Shown here: positions 29,680 through 40,638 of the stretch, one piece after another
How the letters are laid out: every line of letters starts with the position of its first letter
Numbering within the stretch: the first letter of the stretch is position 1
Origin: Tretioscincus oriximinensis
Lineage: Eukaryota; Chordata; Lepidosauria; Squamata; Gymnophthalmidae
Assembly: GCA_022410635.1 (NCBI GenBank)
Contig: JAJVDF010000217.1
Coordinates: forward strand, 101,517 to 165,516
Direction: 5' to 3'
Length of the DNA: 64,000 nucleotides
Program-made: the position numbers and the translations under genes
The notes under the pieces: generated by a model
The model's database searches: none
Seen by the model: only the letters and a program-made list of their open reading frames with translations
Told to the model about the DNA's origin: nothing

Positions 29680-30400
29680 AGGAGCCCCAATCTCCTACCA
29701 ACGTGCGGCAAACAAGCTTTCTGTGACAGAACAGGAAAAGGATATTGGGGTGTTGGTGGAGCAGCAGTGAAAAAAGTAAATTCCATGTTGGTGATAAATA
29801 GGAAGGGAATCGAACATAAGTCAACAAATGTTGTTTTGCCGCTAATGTAACACCAATCTTCAAAAAAGGATCCCAGGGTGATCCCGGAAATTATAGACCC
29901 ATCAGTTTAACATCAATTCCAGGTAAAGTGTTGGAAACCATAATTAAGGACAAAATTACTAAACACATGGAGAAGCACGCATTGCTGAATGAAACTCAGC
30001 ATGGCTTCAGCAAAGGTAAATCATGCCTTACCAACTTGCTAGAATTCTTTGAGAGTGTATTTTTTCACCCAGAGAGTCATCGGCCTGTGGAATCTACTTC
30101 CAGAAGAGGTGGTGGTAGCTAACAGCTTGGATAGTTTCAAGACAGGACTAGACAGGTTTATGGACACCAAGGGTATAAGTGGATACTAGGATGGACGTCT
30201 GGATGTTGCCTCCGGGATGGAGCAACAGGCAGGACTCCTGAGATACCATTTGCAGGGAGTCACGAACAGGAGCAGCATATTTTGCTTTCCTCTGTTCGGA
30301 CTGCCCAGGTGCATCTGGTGGGCCTCTGTGTGACACAGAATGCTGGACTCGATGGGAGTGTGGCCTGATCCAGTATGGCTCTTCTTATGTTCTTATGTAA
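29680..30400 (+). mobile_element. CR1 group A copy joining the RT N-terminal part to the 3' end
   Basis: Order is unusual: 29700-29850 matches a late ORF2 stretch (CTTTCTGTGACAGAACAGGA, GTGTTGGTGGAGCAGCAG, GGGAATCGAACATAAGTCAA), then 29846-30055 encodes RT finger motifs (NYRPISLTSIPGKVLE, NETQHGFSKGKSCLTNLLEF), then 30057-30400 is the ORF2 end plus 3' UTR ending TTCTTATGTTCTTATG. At least two internal rearrangements. Confidence 0.85.
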
Positions 30401-30404
30401 GTGA

Positions 30405-30950
30405 TCTGATTGGGCTCTTATAAGATTGTACCACTGAGACAAATAAGGATTAATAGGAAAACCAACTTTATTGTACGGAACAGAATAAAAGAACCTGAAA
30501 CAGGGTAAGATTGTATTTGCATTTAAATGTTCTTTTTCTTGGTTTCAACACACAGGAATAAACATAAAACCGTCTCTGTGAAGACCCTCCAGGTGAAGCC
30601 ATACAGAAAACACATAACATTAAAACCCAAAGGTTTGGCGTATATTTACAATATCTAAAAACTCACACCAAAATCAAACTAATTCCACCACAAACTTTCT
30701 TCCCCCAATAGTGGTACTAGAACAATTGCAGAAACACGAAAATAATTCACTGCATTGAGAAACAGTCTCAAAAGTCCAAGTTTGTTATCAGTAAGTCATG
30801 GAAACTCAGATAATCTTAAAAATAGGGCCTTGGGTCCAATATTTTGCACACCATTAAAGACAAAGGATATCATGTTCAAGGTCCTTCCTCGCTGTTTCTT
30901 TTAAAAGTCCAGAGAAAAGCTTTCACGATTGCTTCACTCACCTTCATATT
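30405..30950. other. Unassigned AT-rich sequence
   Basis: No coding motif. ACCAACTTTATTGTACGGAA near the start looks like the complement of a polyadenylated 3' end (AATAAAGTTGG), so an unknown retroelement or processed transcript in minus orientation is possible. Confidence 0.3.
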
Positions 30951-30954
30951 TCCA

Positions 30955-31200
30955 TGCAGCTCCGAAGCATTGCCTAGCAAGCTCACCACATAAGACCCAT
31001 AATGCATTGCTGCACTTGCCTAACTACAATTCCCAGCATTCTCTTCTAGCCTTCCTATAATTCCCAAGTTTTTTTAAGAGCCCAGAGCCAATGAACTTTT
31101 TCATGTTGGCCTGAAGTCTCATGAGATTTGCCAAATTCACATTGCAGAATGTCCCCATGAAGCTTTCTTTCAAATGTTACAAAATGCCCGCTGTTGAATC
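30955..31200 (-). repeat. Unclassified dispersed repeat, copy 4 of 4
   Basis: CCGAAGCATTGCCTAGCAAG, CCATAATGCATTGCTGCACT, CTACAATTCCCAGCATTCTC, GAGCCAATGAACTTTTTCAT and TGAAGTCTCATGAGATTTGC are the complement of 5300-5460. Confidence 0.6.
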
Positions 31201-31440
31201 GCGCAAACAGAGGTGGCTGGAAATTCTGCAGCAACGGAGCTTTTTAGCAAGGGGATTGCTGAGAATGTGTGGGATGAAGGTGATTTTGCTACCAACGTGG
31301 TAGAAATCATGCATGAGGCCTCAGTATTGAAGTAATAGTTTCGTAGGAGTGATGCCACTTTTTTGCAAATTTCATGCAAATTTCAGCACCCATCAGTTCA
31401 ATTAGCTCCAGTACATCTTTCTTTTACCATTGCATCTCAC

Positions 31441-32057
31441 AGGATTTAGACATGAATGAGGAAAATTGGGAAATATGGAGGAAAGAATTTCTTTTAATTA
31501 AGTATAATAAATTTAGAGAGGGAGAACTAAAATTAATGACAAAGTGGTATAGGACGCCAGCTCAATTATCACATATGCTTAATACATCACCAATATGTTG
31601 GCATTGTAATACAGAACCAGGGACCTACATACATATGTGGTTTGAATGTATAGAAGTCAGGAGGTTCTGGGAACAGATTACAGGGGAACTCACNAANATA
31701 TTTCAAGTGAACATTCCAGTGGTAAGAGAGCTCCTTATAGGAAACAAGAACATAACACAAATAGAGAGAGAAAATATATATATACTCAAACAAGGGATAA
31801 GGGCGGCGCATATTCAGATAGCGAGAGGATGGAAGGAGAAAGAAAANTGGACCCTNGAAGCCTGGTATGATTATATGGCAGAAACTGTACTCTTTGACTT
31901 TCTAAGGGAAAGAAGGCTAAAAAGACTGGGAAGTGTATCCCGTCCAGTATGGGAGGTAAGGTGGAGGGCCATCATTACCTACGTGATATTTCACAAGATG
32001 TATTCACCCACGGCATTTATGATTTACTGGATACTGGATTTGAAAAGAATTACTTAA
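31441..32057 (+). pseudogene. L1 ORF2 C-terminal region (partial)
   Basis: Open for about 205 codons to a TAA at 32055-32057, with only ambiguous bases as interruptions. It carries the C-terminal cysteine-rich motif of L1 ORF2 (CWHCNTEPGTYIHMWFECIE; Cys-X2-Cys then His and Cys), then FWEQITGEL, and ends in a basic, Trp-rich stretch. Endonuclease and reverse transcriptase are absent, so it cannot act alone. The open frame extends upstream of the insertion site by chance. Confidence 0.85.
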
Positions 32058-32336
32058 AATTTAGTTGGATATCCTCAAGTAGAGGGGGGGAGGGAGGGGA
32101 GCACTAAGGGTGAGGTGGAGGGTTATTTTTATGGTATGACATGTATTGACTAATGAGGGGGTCCAACATATATATGTGTGTACTTATTAGTGTGAATTTA
32201 AACATGTCATAATTTATGACATGAATGGAGTAATGGTTGGTTTCAACATATATAAGTGTGTATTTACAATTGTGTAATTTTTAACATGTCATATTTCATA
32301 TATATCAATAAAGAAATTAAAAAAAAAAATTAAAAA
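31441..32336 (+). mobile_element. L1 LINE, 5'-truncated, with perfect 15-bp TSD
   Basis: The 896-bp insert carries the end of ORF2, a 3' UTR of about 250 bp, a polyadenylation signal AATAAA at 32307-32312 and an A-rich tail (32318-32336). It is flanked by ACCATTGCATCTCAC at 31426-31440 and 32337-32351; the first A of the right copy could belong to the tail. A target duplication of 14-15 bp with a poly-A tail is the target-primed reverse transcription signature of L1. The direct repeats are identical, so the insertion is not very old. Confidence 0.95.
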
Positions 32337-32351
32337 ACCATTGCATCTCAC

Positions 32352-32774
32352 GTGGACCATGGCATTAACTAACAACAAAGATATGCAGGAGCCTGAGTTT
32401 CACAGGAATTACCCAAAAAAAGTATGCAAAAGATCTCAATGGAAACAGGAGAAAAGAAAGCCTTATACACGTGATCTATGCCCACAGTCTATTTGACAGG
32501 GAATAAATGTTTGGGGCAAGAAAACAGGACTTGGGCATTTGAAGAACTACGCTGTATTATTAACTAAAACACATAGTATATGGAGAGATCTATCAGGCCA
32601 CCTAGTACAGAATCCTCTCTCTCATCTTTATTTATTTGCATTTCCACACCACTGTATCCCAAGGTACATTAAATTTGATGATTCGGCTTATTAGGAAATC
32701 TGTACATATAATAAAATGAGTATCAGAGAGTCCAGCATTCTGAGGTGTAACAACCAACAACAGGGCTCGGAACT
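32352..32774. other. Unique sequence
   Basis: TTTATTTATTTGCATTTCCA and ATCCCAAGGTAC at 32628-32668 may be a degraded L2-type 3' end. Nothing else. Confidence 0.35.
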
Positions 32775-33015
32775 TTGGCTGCAGAAAGGGAGAAAGATAA
32801 GCAGGAAAGAAGGAAGGGAAGAAAGGAAGGAGGGAGGGAGCAGAAAAATAAAGAAGGAAGGAAAGAAACAAAGGAATGGATGAAAGATGGAAGGGAAGAT
32901 AAGGAAGAAAGAAGGAAAGAAAGTAAGTACGGAAAATGGAACGAAAGAAGGAACAAAAGAAGTGGCAAGTGAAAGAAGGAGGGGAGGGACAAAGGAGGGA
33001 GGGAGGAGGGGGCAT
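32775..33015 (+). repeat. Polypurine GAAG/GGAG tract
   Basis: About 240 bp of (GAAG)n and (GGAG)n with few interruptions. Confidence 0.9.
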
Positions 33016-33924
33016 GGATGGGAGCAAGGGGAGGACGTGCTGGAGCCTGTTGCATTACTGTAATTCAACGGGCTAATTTGGCTAATTGGGAAATGAACAA
33101 GTGCTGTGCGAATACAGCCCAGGCCTTCCATTAAAAGCCAGATACACCAAGTCAAAAGGGGGCTTTCCAGTTGGCCAATAATCCAGAAAATCAACTTTGA
33201 AATCCGCAATCTACCCGGGGAGACAAATATAACAACCCGGGGAGGCAAATGCAAAAGAAATTTGACTTTCGGGCAGATTGTTGATCCTGCCTGGACGCTG
33301 CCTGGGATTTGTCTCCAGAAAGGTTTTCTTTTGCAAAGCACGGCAGCTCACACCCTGGCCAGTGGGGATGTGTTAGGAGAGCTGCAAGCGCCTCCGTATG
33401 TGCGGCTTCTTCCTCTGCCTCCCATGACTGGAATGCATGAATAATGAACCTCTGAATAGGTCCTTAAGCCTCCGATGTGCCCCCTTTATTTGCCATGGGA
33501 GATGAGTCACTGGCGAGCCCTTCTGTGCCAAGCGCCACTCCCACTGGGGAGGGCAAGAGAACTCCCAGGGCTCCTGGGTTGCCACAGGCTCTGCTGTTTA
33601 TCTGGCTGTTACTCAACCGCTATCCCGTCTTTCCTCGAAAATAAAAGGCCAAGGTGGAATGAAACGTTGTAACAGAATGGGAGGAACCTGCGGAGATTGT
33701 GCAAGTGTTGTTGGAAGACAGTAACAAACCGACCAGCACCTTCTAAAAGCCACGGCTGCTGTGAGGATGGCACAAATTGCAACATGCAAATCACACCCAG
33801 GCAGTGACCTCGACCAAGTAAGATGCGAGCAGGGCCGGCATGGAGAACTTCCAGAAAGCAGGCAGGGGGAGAGGAGGGCAAAGGTGGACGTCAACTCGAA
33901 CCTTGTATCCTCCTCCGCCATCTA
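33016..33924. other. Longest clean unique stretch in this part
   Basis: No repeat is recognised. Complex sequence, moderate GC, several short open frames without known motifs. A host exon or regulatory element could be hidden here but I cannot show one. Confidence 0.35.
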
Positions 33925-34470
33925 GTCCAGCATTCTCTCACGCACAGGGGTCCACCCGTTGCCCCTGCGCATCTCAAGCAGAAGAAAGCACAAGCAGAAA
34001 ACCTGTCCTCTACTCCCTGCAAATGCTACTTCAGGAATCCTGCTTGTTTCTCCATCCCGGAGGCAGGATCAAGAGACCCATCCTAGTAGCTATTGATACC
34101 CTTGTCTAATCCTGTCCTAAAGCTATCCAGGCTGCTGGTTACCACCACCTCTTCTTGAAATAAACACAGACCAAGAAAAAATACTTTATCTTGTCTGTTC
34201 TAACTCATCTGNCCATCAGCTTCAAGGAAGGCCTCCCCAGGTCCTGGTAAGAGAAAATGTTTTTCTATATTCACCTTATCAGTCCCATGCATGATTTTAT
34301 ACACTTCAATCAGATCACTTCTTNAACTCTGTCTTTCAAGCCTGAAGAGCCCCATATATTGCAGCCTGATTTCATTAGGGAGGTACTCCAGCCCTTCGAT
34401 CATTCTCGTTGCCATTTTTTGCACCTTCTCTAATACCACAATAACTTTTCTAAGATCAAACTAAACATCA
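33925..34470 (-). mobile_element. CR1 group A 3' half, minus
   Basis: Complement of the CR1 tail (CTAGTCCAGCATTCTCTCAC, CTCCATCCCGGAGGCAGGAT) and ORF2 end up to CTCGTTGCCATTTTTTGCAC. Frameshifted. It sits head to head with the plus copy that follows. Confidence 0.85.
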
Positions 34471-34494
34471 CTGATACACTTGTACACTGAGGCT

Positions 34495-35362
34495 AGTAGT
34501 GAATGGACAGTTCTCTGTGTGGAAAGAGGTAAGAAGTGGGGGACCCCAGGGATCTGTACTGGGACCCTTGCTTTTCAGTATATTTATAAATGATCTGGAT
34601 GCCGAGGTAAATAGTGAAGTAGCCAAGTTTGCTGATGACACTAAACTGTTCAGGGCAGTGAAAACTGAAAATGATTGTAAGGCACTCCAGAGTGATCTAT
34701 TGAAAGTGGGTGAGAAGGCATCAAAGTGGCAAATGCCACATTTGGAATATTGTGTTCAATTCTGGTCACCACATCTCAAGAGGGATATTTTGGAACTGGA
34801 GAAGGTGCAGAAAAGGGCAACAAGAAAGATCAAGGGTCTGGAGCACCTCCCTTACGAAGCAAGGCTGCAACGTCTGGGCCTCTTCAGCCTCGAAAGGCGA
34901 CGTCTGAGAGGTGATCTGATTGAAGTGTACAAAATCATGCATGGGATGGACAGAGTGAATAGAGAAAACACAAGGACCAGGGGGCCCTCCTTGAAACTGA
35001 TGGGCAGAATAGTGAAAACAGACAAAGGAAAGTATTTTTTCACCCAGAGGGTCATCGGCCTGTGGAATTTACTTCCTGAAGATGTGGTGGTAGCTCACAG
35101 CTTGGAGAGCTTCAAGACAGGACCAGACAGGTTTATGGACACCAAGGGTATAAATGGGTCCTAGGATGGATGCCTGGATGTTGCCTCCGNGACGGAGCCA
35201 CAGGCAAGACTCCTGAAATGCCATTTGCAGAGAGTCATGAGCAGATGCATATTTTGCTTTCCTCTGTTCAGACTGCATCTGGTGGGCTTCTGTGTGAGAC
35301 AGAAGGCTGGACTAGGTGGGCTCTGGCCCGATCCGGTATGGCTCTTCTTATGTTCTTATGAA
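34495..35362 (+). mobile_element. CR1 group A copy with internal deletion
   Basis: Begins in the RT (TAGTGAATGGACAGTTCTCT), has a deletion at about 34733 joining the RT to the ORF2 C-terminal part, and continues to a complete 3' UTR ending TTCTTATGTTCTTATG. The 3' UTR lacks the palindrome. Confidence 0.9.
34499..35164 (+). pseudogene. CR1 ORF2 fragment, open but with an in-frame deletion
   Basis: A 221-codon frame with RT motif B (GGPQGSVLGPLLFSIFINDL), motif C (FADDTKLF) and then, after KWQM, a jump to the C-terminal region ([41 protein letters not shown]) ending near MDTKGINGS. A stretch of the thumb/C-terminal region expected between these is missing, and a second short deletion removes the FSLSH block. 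The frame stays open, so the copy is fairly young. Confidence 0.85.
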
Positions 35363-35365
35363 GTG

Positions 35366-35722
35366 GAAAGCCAAAACAATATCCTGGAAGCNGGCAAGAT
35401 CAAGGCACCTTGATGGCCCAACCAAGATGAATGGGTTAACTCCGCACCCATTTTAGGTGATGTCTTTACACTTGAGAAGAGGGCATGGAATGCANGATTT
35501 CACCGCAATGCAACCCATTCGAAGTTATGTGAAGAATGAAGCAAATTCTGTTTCCAGTGATAAGCACACTGCTTGTGTGGTGAAAGCATGTGAAAGAAAG
35601 CTATGCGTACTTGGTTCGGTTATTATATGAATGGTTGCATGCAAAGGTGAAACAGCCCACGAGCAATTATTTATCTGTGCAGACGGCTGATGCTGACAGG
35701 AAACCAAACAGCTCAAAACCAC
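35366..35722. other. Unique sequence
   Basis: Nothing recognised. Confidence 0.4.
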
Positions 35723-35724
35723 AT

Positions 35725-36040
35725 ATCAAACTGCCTCCAGGATGGGGCAACAGACAGGATTTATGATATACCATTTGCATGGAGTTGCGAATAGGTGGAG
35801 ATTTTGCTTTCTTCTGTTCGGACTGCCCAGGTGCAATTGGTGAGCCTCTGTGGTGAGACAGAAGGCAGGACTAGATTGGCTCCAGCCCCATTTAGCAGGG
35901 CTCCACTTATGACCTGCCATCCGCTTGCTAGAGTGGCCATTCGCAAGCATGTGGATGAGCCGTTGTGTGAGACAGAATGCTGGACTAGATGGTCTCCGGC
36001 TCCATTGAGCAGGGCTCCTCTTAGGTTCTTAGGTTCTGAA
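35725..36040 (+). mobile_element. Two CR1 3' UTR tails with palindrome remnants between
   Basis: First tail 35730-35908 (CTGCCTCCAGGATGGGGCAA to GCAGGGCTCCACTTATGA); palindrome pieces 35912-35960 (CTGCCATCCGCTTGCTAGAG, CAAGCATGTGGATGAGCC); second tail 35961-36040 ending CTTAGGTTCTTAGGTTCT. Confidence 0.7.
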
Positions 36041-36119
36041 GTNGCTTTTCACAAGATGCATGCTGAGCTCACAAAAATGGCACAAGGGGGAGCATTATTT
36101 CTAAACATGGAAACGTAAG

Positions 36120-36375
36120 AACATAAGAGGAGCCTGCTGAATCGTGCCACAACCCAGTCTGCCTGTCACCCCACCTCATATAGCGGACCACCAGTTGCAC
36201 CTGGACATCTCAAGAAGAAGGAGAAGACAAAATCTTCGCCTGCTCTCGACGTCCTGAGAACGGCATTCAGAAGAATCCTGTCTGTTGCTCCACCCTGGAG
36301 GCAGCATCAAGAGATCCATCCTAACATCTGTTGGTACTCTTGGCTTCCATGAATCTGCGTAATCCCATCTTAAAG
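36120..36375 (-). mobile_element. CR1 3' UTR, minus
   Basis: AAGAACATAAGAGGAGCCTG, CACCAGTTGCACCTGGACAT, CTGTTGCTCCACCCTGGAGG and GGTACTCTTGGCTTCCATGA. Confidence 0.8.
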
Positions 36376-36519
36376 CTCTCTGTCTGTGCATGGACACAAT
36401 TCTAAGGGTTGGATTTGGCTGTTGAAGGGGCCGGGAGCAGGGGGGGGAAACCCAACCAACCAACACAGGTCTCCAGTAAGCAGAAGAGGCCCTGCTGGTC
36501 TTCGTAGCTGTGGGAGGCC

Positions 36520-36755
36520 CAAACTATCAATAGCTACTGGGACTGATCTTTTGACCGTGTTTCCAAGGTGGAGCACCAGGCAGAATTCCTGAAGTACCAT
36601 TTGCAGGGAGTGGAAACAGGCGTGGGTTTTGNCTTCCTCTGCTTGGGATTGGCCAGGGGCAATTGGTGGGCCTCTGTGTGAGACAGGAAGCTGGACTAGA
36701 TGGGCTCTGACCCTATTCAGCAGGGCTCCTCTTAGGTTCTTAAGATCCAAATTAA
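36520..36755 (+). mobile_element. CR1 3' UTR tail
   Basis: ATCAATAGCTACTGGGACTG through GGAGCACCAGGCAGAATTCC to CAGCAGGGCTCCTCTTAGGT. Confidence 0.8.
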
Positions 36756-36814
36756 GGCATGGGCAGGTGGAAATCCCAGCTCTATTGCCAGTCATTGTCC
36801 CCAATTTGGGGCCC

Positions 36815-37577
36815 GGGACAAAAAAGGCAAATTCCATGTTGGGGATAATTAGGAAAGGAATCGAAAACAAGTCAGCAAATGTTGTTTTGCCTCTTTATAA
36901 ATCTGTGGTGAGGCCACATTTGGAATACTGTGTTCAATTCTGGTCACATCTCAAGAGGGATATTTTGGAACTGGAGAAGGTGCAAAAGAGGGCAACAAAA
37001 ATGATCAAGGGTCTGGAGCACCTCCCTTACGAAGCAAGGCTGCAACGTCTGGGCCTCTTCAGCCTTGAAAGGAGACGTTTGAGGGGTGATCTGATTGAAG
37101 TGTACAAAATCATGCATGGGATCGACAGGGTAAATAGAGAAAAAATGTTTTCTCTATCACACAACACAAGGACCAGAGGGCCCTCCTTGAAACTGTTGGG
37201 TAGAAAAGTGAGAACAGACAAAGGAAAGTATTTTTTCACCCAGAGGGTCATCGGCCCGTGGAATTTACTTCCTGAAGAGGTAATGGTAGCTAACAGCTTG
37301 GATAGTTTCAAGACAGGACTAGACAGGTTTATGGACACTAAAGGTATAAATGGATACTAGGAAGGATATCTGGATGTTGCCTCTGGGATGGAGCAACAGG
37401 CAGGACTCCTGAGATACCATTTGCAGGGAGTCATGAACAGGAGCATATTTTGCTTTCCTCTGTTCGGACTGCCCAGGTGCATCTGGTGGGCCTCTGTGTG
37501 GGACAGAATGCTGGACTAGGTGGGCTGTAGCCTGATCCAGGATGGCTCTTCTTATGTTCTTATGTTCTTATGTTCTT
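36815..37577 (+). mobile_element. CR1 group A 3' half, best preserved copy
   Basis: ORF2 is open from before AAATTCCATGTTGGGGATAA to a stop just after MDTKGINGY at 37360: blocks [79 protein letters not shown]. The 3' UTR (37361-37548) lacks the palindrome and ends in three TTCTTATG octamers plus TTCTTA. The open frame also reads back into the preceding CR1 tail (from 36629) by chance. Confidence 0.92.
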
Positions 37578-37579
37578 AG

Positions 37580-38285
37580 AGGTCCCTTCATACTCCCATG
37601 ACTATGGCCCTGTATGAAGTCCATGGGCAAAGCACACAATGCAGGATGCCTCTGTAATCTTTGGTTACAGGACAACAATCCATCCATTTGTTATCTTTTG
37701 TGGCTCTCATCCATTTGTGGACGGGGAAAACGAACTTTAAAATTCTTGCAGGAAACTAGGTTGCAAAGTGTCCACATTTCCCTGGGCGGTGGTTGTCCAA
37801 TGAAAATCTTCCGTGCCTTTCCACTGCTCCCTGCTGAAGTAGCAAGTGGCTTCGGTACTTTAAAGAATGTCTTTTAAGTTCCTTCTTCCCCTGCTTCATA
37901 TATATATAATGTGCTGGTTCTTGCTTGGTTAGAAAAAAACATGGTGGGTGGAAAGCAAGCAGTAAGCTGGGGGAAAGCAGACATTTCACTCTTCTCTGCT
38001 TCCTTTTCAGAGACATGTAATAGCTACTGGCAGCATTAATTTATTTACTGATGTATTTATTTAGTGGATTTATATCCTGTCCTTCACCATAGGTCCCGGC
38101 GNGGGAGGGGGACAGATTAAAAACATACATTAGCAAAACCTTTGAAAGAGCCGTTCCCTCCCTCCCTCCCTCCCTGGACAGATGAAAAGCAGAGGGAGCN
38201 AAGAGTCAAAATCCTGGCTGAAGGGGTCTTACCAAGCAACCGAAAACTATGCAGTCAGTGTAGGGGCCTGGCAAGTGTCTAGGGG
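37580..38285. other. Unique sequence, L2/SINE scrap at 38040-38100
   Basis: TTTATTTACTGATGTATTTA and GATTTATATCCTGTCCTTCA are a short L2-type 3' end (minus). A (CCCT)n run lies at 38155-38173. The rest is unassigned. Confidence 0.4.
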
Positions 38286-38289
38286 AAAG

Positions 38290-39057
38290 CTGTTGGACAC
38301 CAAAGGTATAAATGGATACTAGGATGGATGTCTGGATGCTGCCTCCGGGATGGAGCCACAGGCAGGACTCCTGAAATACCATTTGCAGGGAGTCATGAAC
38401 AGGAGCATCTTTTGGTTTCCTCTGTTCATAAGAACATAAGAACATCAGAAGAGCCATCCTGGATCAGGCCACAGCCCATCAAGTCCAGCATTCTGTGTCA
38501 CACAGAGGCCCACCAGATGCCCCTGGGCAGTCCGAACAGAGGAAAGCAAAATATGCTGCTCCTGTTCGTGACTCCCTGCAAATGGTATTTCAGGAGTCCT
38601 GCCTGTTGCTCCATCCAGGAGGCGACATCCAGACAACTATCCTAGTAACCACTTATACCCTTAGTGTCCATAAACCTGTCTAGTCCTGTCTTGAAACTAT
38701 CCAAGCTGTTAGCTACCACTACCTCTTCAGGAAGTAAATTCCACAGGCCGATGACCCTCTGGGTGAAAAAATACTTTCCTTTGTCTGTTCTCACTTTTCT
38801 ACCCAACAGTTTTAAGGAGTGCCCTCTGGTCCTTGTGTTGTGTGATAGAGAAAACATTTTTTCTCTATTCACCCTGTCGATCCCATGCATGATTTTGTAC
38901 ACTTTTCTGCACCTTCTCCAGTTCCAAAATATCCCTCTTGAGTTCGGACTGCCCAGGTGCATCTGGTGGGCCTCTGTGTGACACAGAATGCTGGACTGGA
39001 TGGGCTGTGGCCTGATCCAGGATGGCTCTTCTGATGTTCTTATGTTCTTATGTTCCA
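38290..39057 (+). mobile_element. CR1 group A 3' tail split by another CR1
   Basis: 38290-38427 starts GGACACCAAAGGTATAAATG and runs to TTTCCTCTGTTC; the copy resumes at 38942 (GTTCGGACTGCCCAGGTGCA) and ends TTCTTATGTTCTTATG at 39056. The 5' truncation point is the same nucleotide as in the copy at 62279. Confidence 0.88.
38428..38941 (-). mobile_element. CR1 group A, minus, nested in a plus CR1
   Basis: Starts with the complement of the octamer tail (ATAAGAACATAAGAACAT) and ends in ORF2 (CCAAAATATCCCTCTTGA). The target GTTC is present at both edges (38424-38427 and 38942-38945), giving a 4-bp duplication. An internal deletion joins GATTTTGTACACTT to TTCTGCACCTTCTCC. Confidence 0.88.
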
Positions 39058-39059
39058 GA

Positions 39060-39225
39060 GTGTGGGAGCCTCCACAGAGCAGGCCCTCCTCTTGCATCCT
39101 TGCACCACAAGGCCTTCTCCTTGAGACCTTAATGCACGGGAGAAGGCCAGGGGCCAAGCCATTCAGGGTGGTCTATGCGCCTATCAACACCTCGAATTGG
39201 GCTCGGTGGCAAATAGGCAGCCGGT
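39060..39225 (-). mobile_element. L2 LINE C-terminal fragment, minus
   Basis: CACAAGGCCTTCTCCTTGAG, CCATTCAGGGTGGTCTATGC and CTCGAATTGGGCTCGGTGGC match the complement of the L2 coding end at 6900-7080. Confidence 0.7.
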
Positions 39226-39329
39226 TGTGTTACGCAACACAGCGCAGTGCAAGCACATTTGTAATACAAGTAAATAAATCCACGCTCACCTGCAGCACGC
39301 AAGATCCATGCTCGTCTGTAGCACATTTT

Positions 39330-40290
39330 TAGTACACAACTCCAGCAAGTGCCAAGTCCTGCACACGGGGGCAAAGAACNCCAGTCGCTGCTTTCAACTG
39401 ATGGGGACCAGGCCTTGTGCGACAGAGCAGGAGGAGGGTTTTAGGGGGTTCGTGGGCAGCTCAGTGAGGGTGTCAACCCAGTGGGCAGCAGCAGCGAAAA
39501 AAGNAAATTCAGTGTTTGGGCTAATTTGGAAAGGGAATCGAAAACAAGTTAGCAAGTGCAGTTTTGCCTTTTTTAAAATCTGTGCCGAGGCCACATTTGG
39601 AACTCCTGCTTACAATTCTGGTCTTCACATCTCAAAAAGGATGTTGTGGGACGAGAGAAGGTGCAGAAAACAAGGATGACCAAGGAGCTGGGGCACCTCC
39701 CTTATGAAATCTGACTGCAACATTTGGATCTCTTCTGCCGTGAAATTCAGCATTTAAGGGGTAATGTGATTGAAGTACCTTATATAAGATCGTGGGATGA
39801 AAAACAGGAATAGAGATACATTTTCTGCCACCCAATACTAGGGCCAGGTTGCATTCCTTGAAACATGGGCAGAAGACGTAGGATAGACAAGGGAAAGCAT
39901 TCTTTTCACTGAGAGTCACTGATCTATGGAACTTACATCCAGAAGAGGCAGTGGTAGCTGGGTAAAGCCTGGATAGCTTTAAGGCAGGATGAGACAAGTT
40001 CATGGACACCAAGGGCATAAATAGCTACGAGGACAGATGTCTTGATGCTGCCGCCGACATTGAGCAACAGGCAGGATTCCTGAAATGCCATTTGCAGGGA
40101 GTGGAGAACTGGTGATTTTGACTTCTTCTGCTCCGTACTTCCCGGGGCAATGGGTGGGCCTGAGTCTCATGGACTCATCCACATGCCAGTGTGGGTTATG
40201 GCAGGCCCCCACGATCTACCCTAGCGTGTGGGTGGCAGACCCTTATTCCAAGCCTGGAGGACAGGCGAGGGTTTTGCCGCCTCCTGGGGC
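39330..40290 (+). mobile_element. CR1 ORF2 end and 3' UTR with partial palindrome
   Basis: ORF2 blocks from CAAGTGCCAAGTCCTGCACA through GGGAATCGAAAACAAGTTAG to the end of ORF2 at about 40027, with frameshifts. In the 3' UTR, 40175-40237 is the palindrome with its centre deleted (CATCCACATGCCAGTGTGGG ... CTAGCGTGTGGGTGGCAGAC), followed by CTTATTCCAAGCCTGGAGGA. Confidence 0.82.
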
Positions 40291-40638
40291 CAGGGGTGGG
40301 CCTGTGGAGGCTACGGCAGGTCACCTTTGGCGCATTTGGACGGAGGGCCGTTCCTCTTCCGCGAGGCTCTGGCCGCCTTCTGCTCCCCCCTGCCCAGGCC
40401 CAGGCTGTGGGACCAGCGGGGCTCCTCTCATGGCCTCCAGGCAGGAAACCTCTTGCACTTCTCTGACGCGCCCATTTGCCCCAAACCCAAGAAAAGGGTC
40501 TTTGCACCCTTCGGACCGCTTGCAAAAGACGCGAAACGCCCCCCCGGCCCATCTCGCCCTTCCCACCTTAAAAACATGGGCGGGGCCGGCCTGGGCCGGC
40601 TGGAAGCGCCGCCACCTTAAGGGAGCCCCTCCTCCGGC

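Noticed and set aside
32632..33341. Long minus-strand frames of up to 216 codons rich in Pro, Ser, Phe and Leu
   Set aside because: They translate the polypyrimidine complement of the purine tract at 32775-33015.
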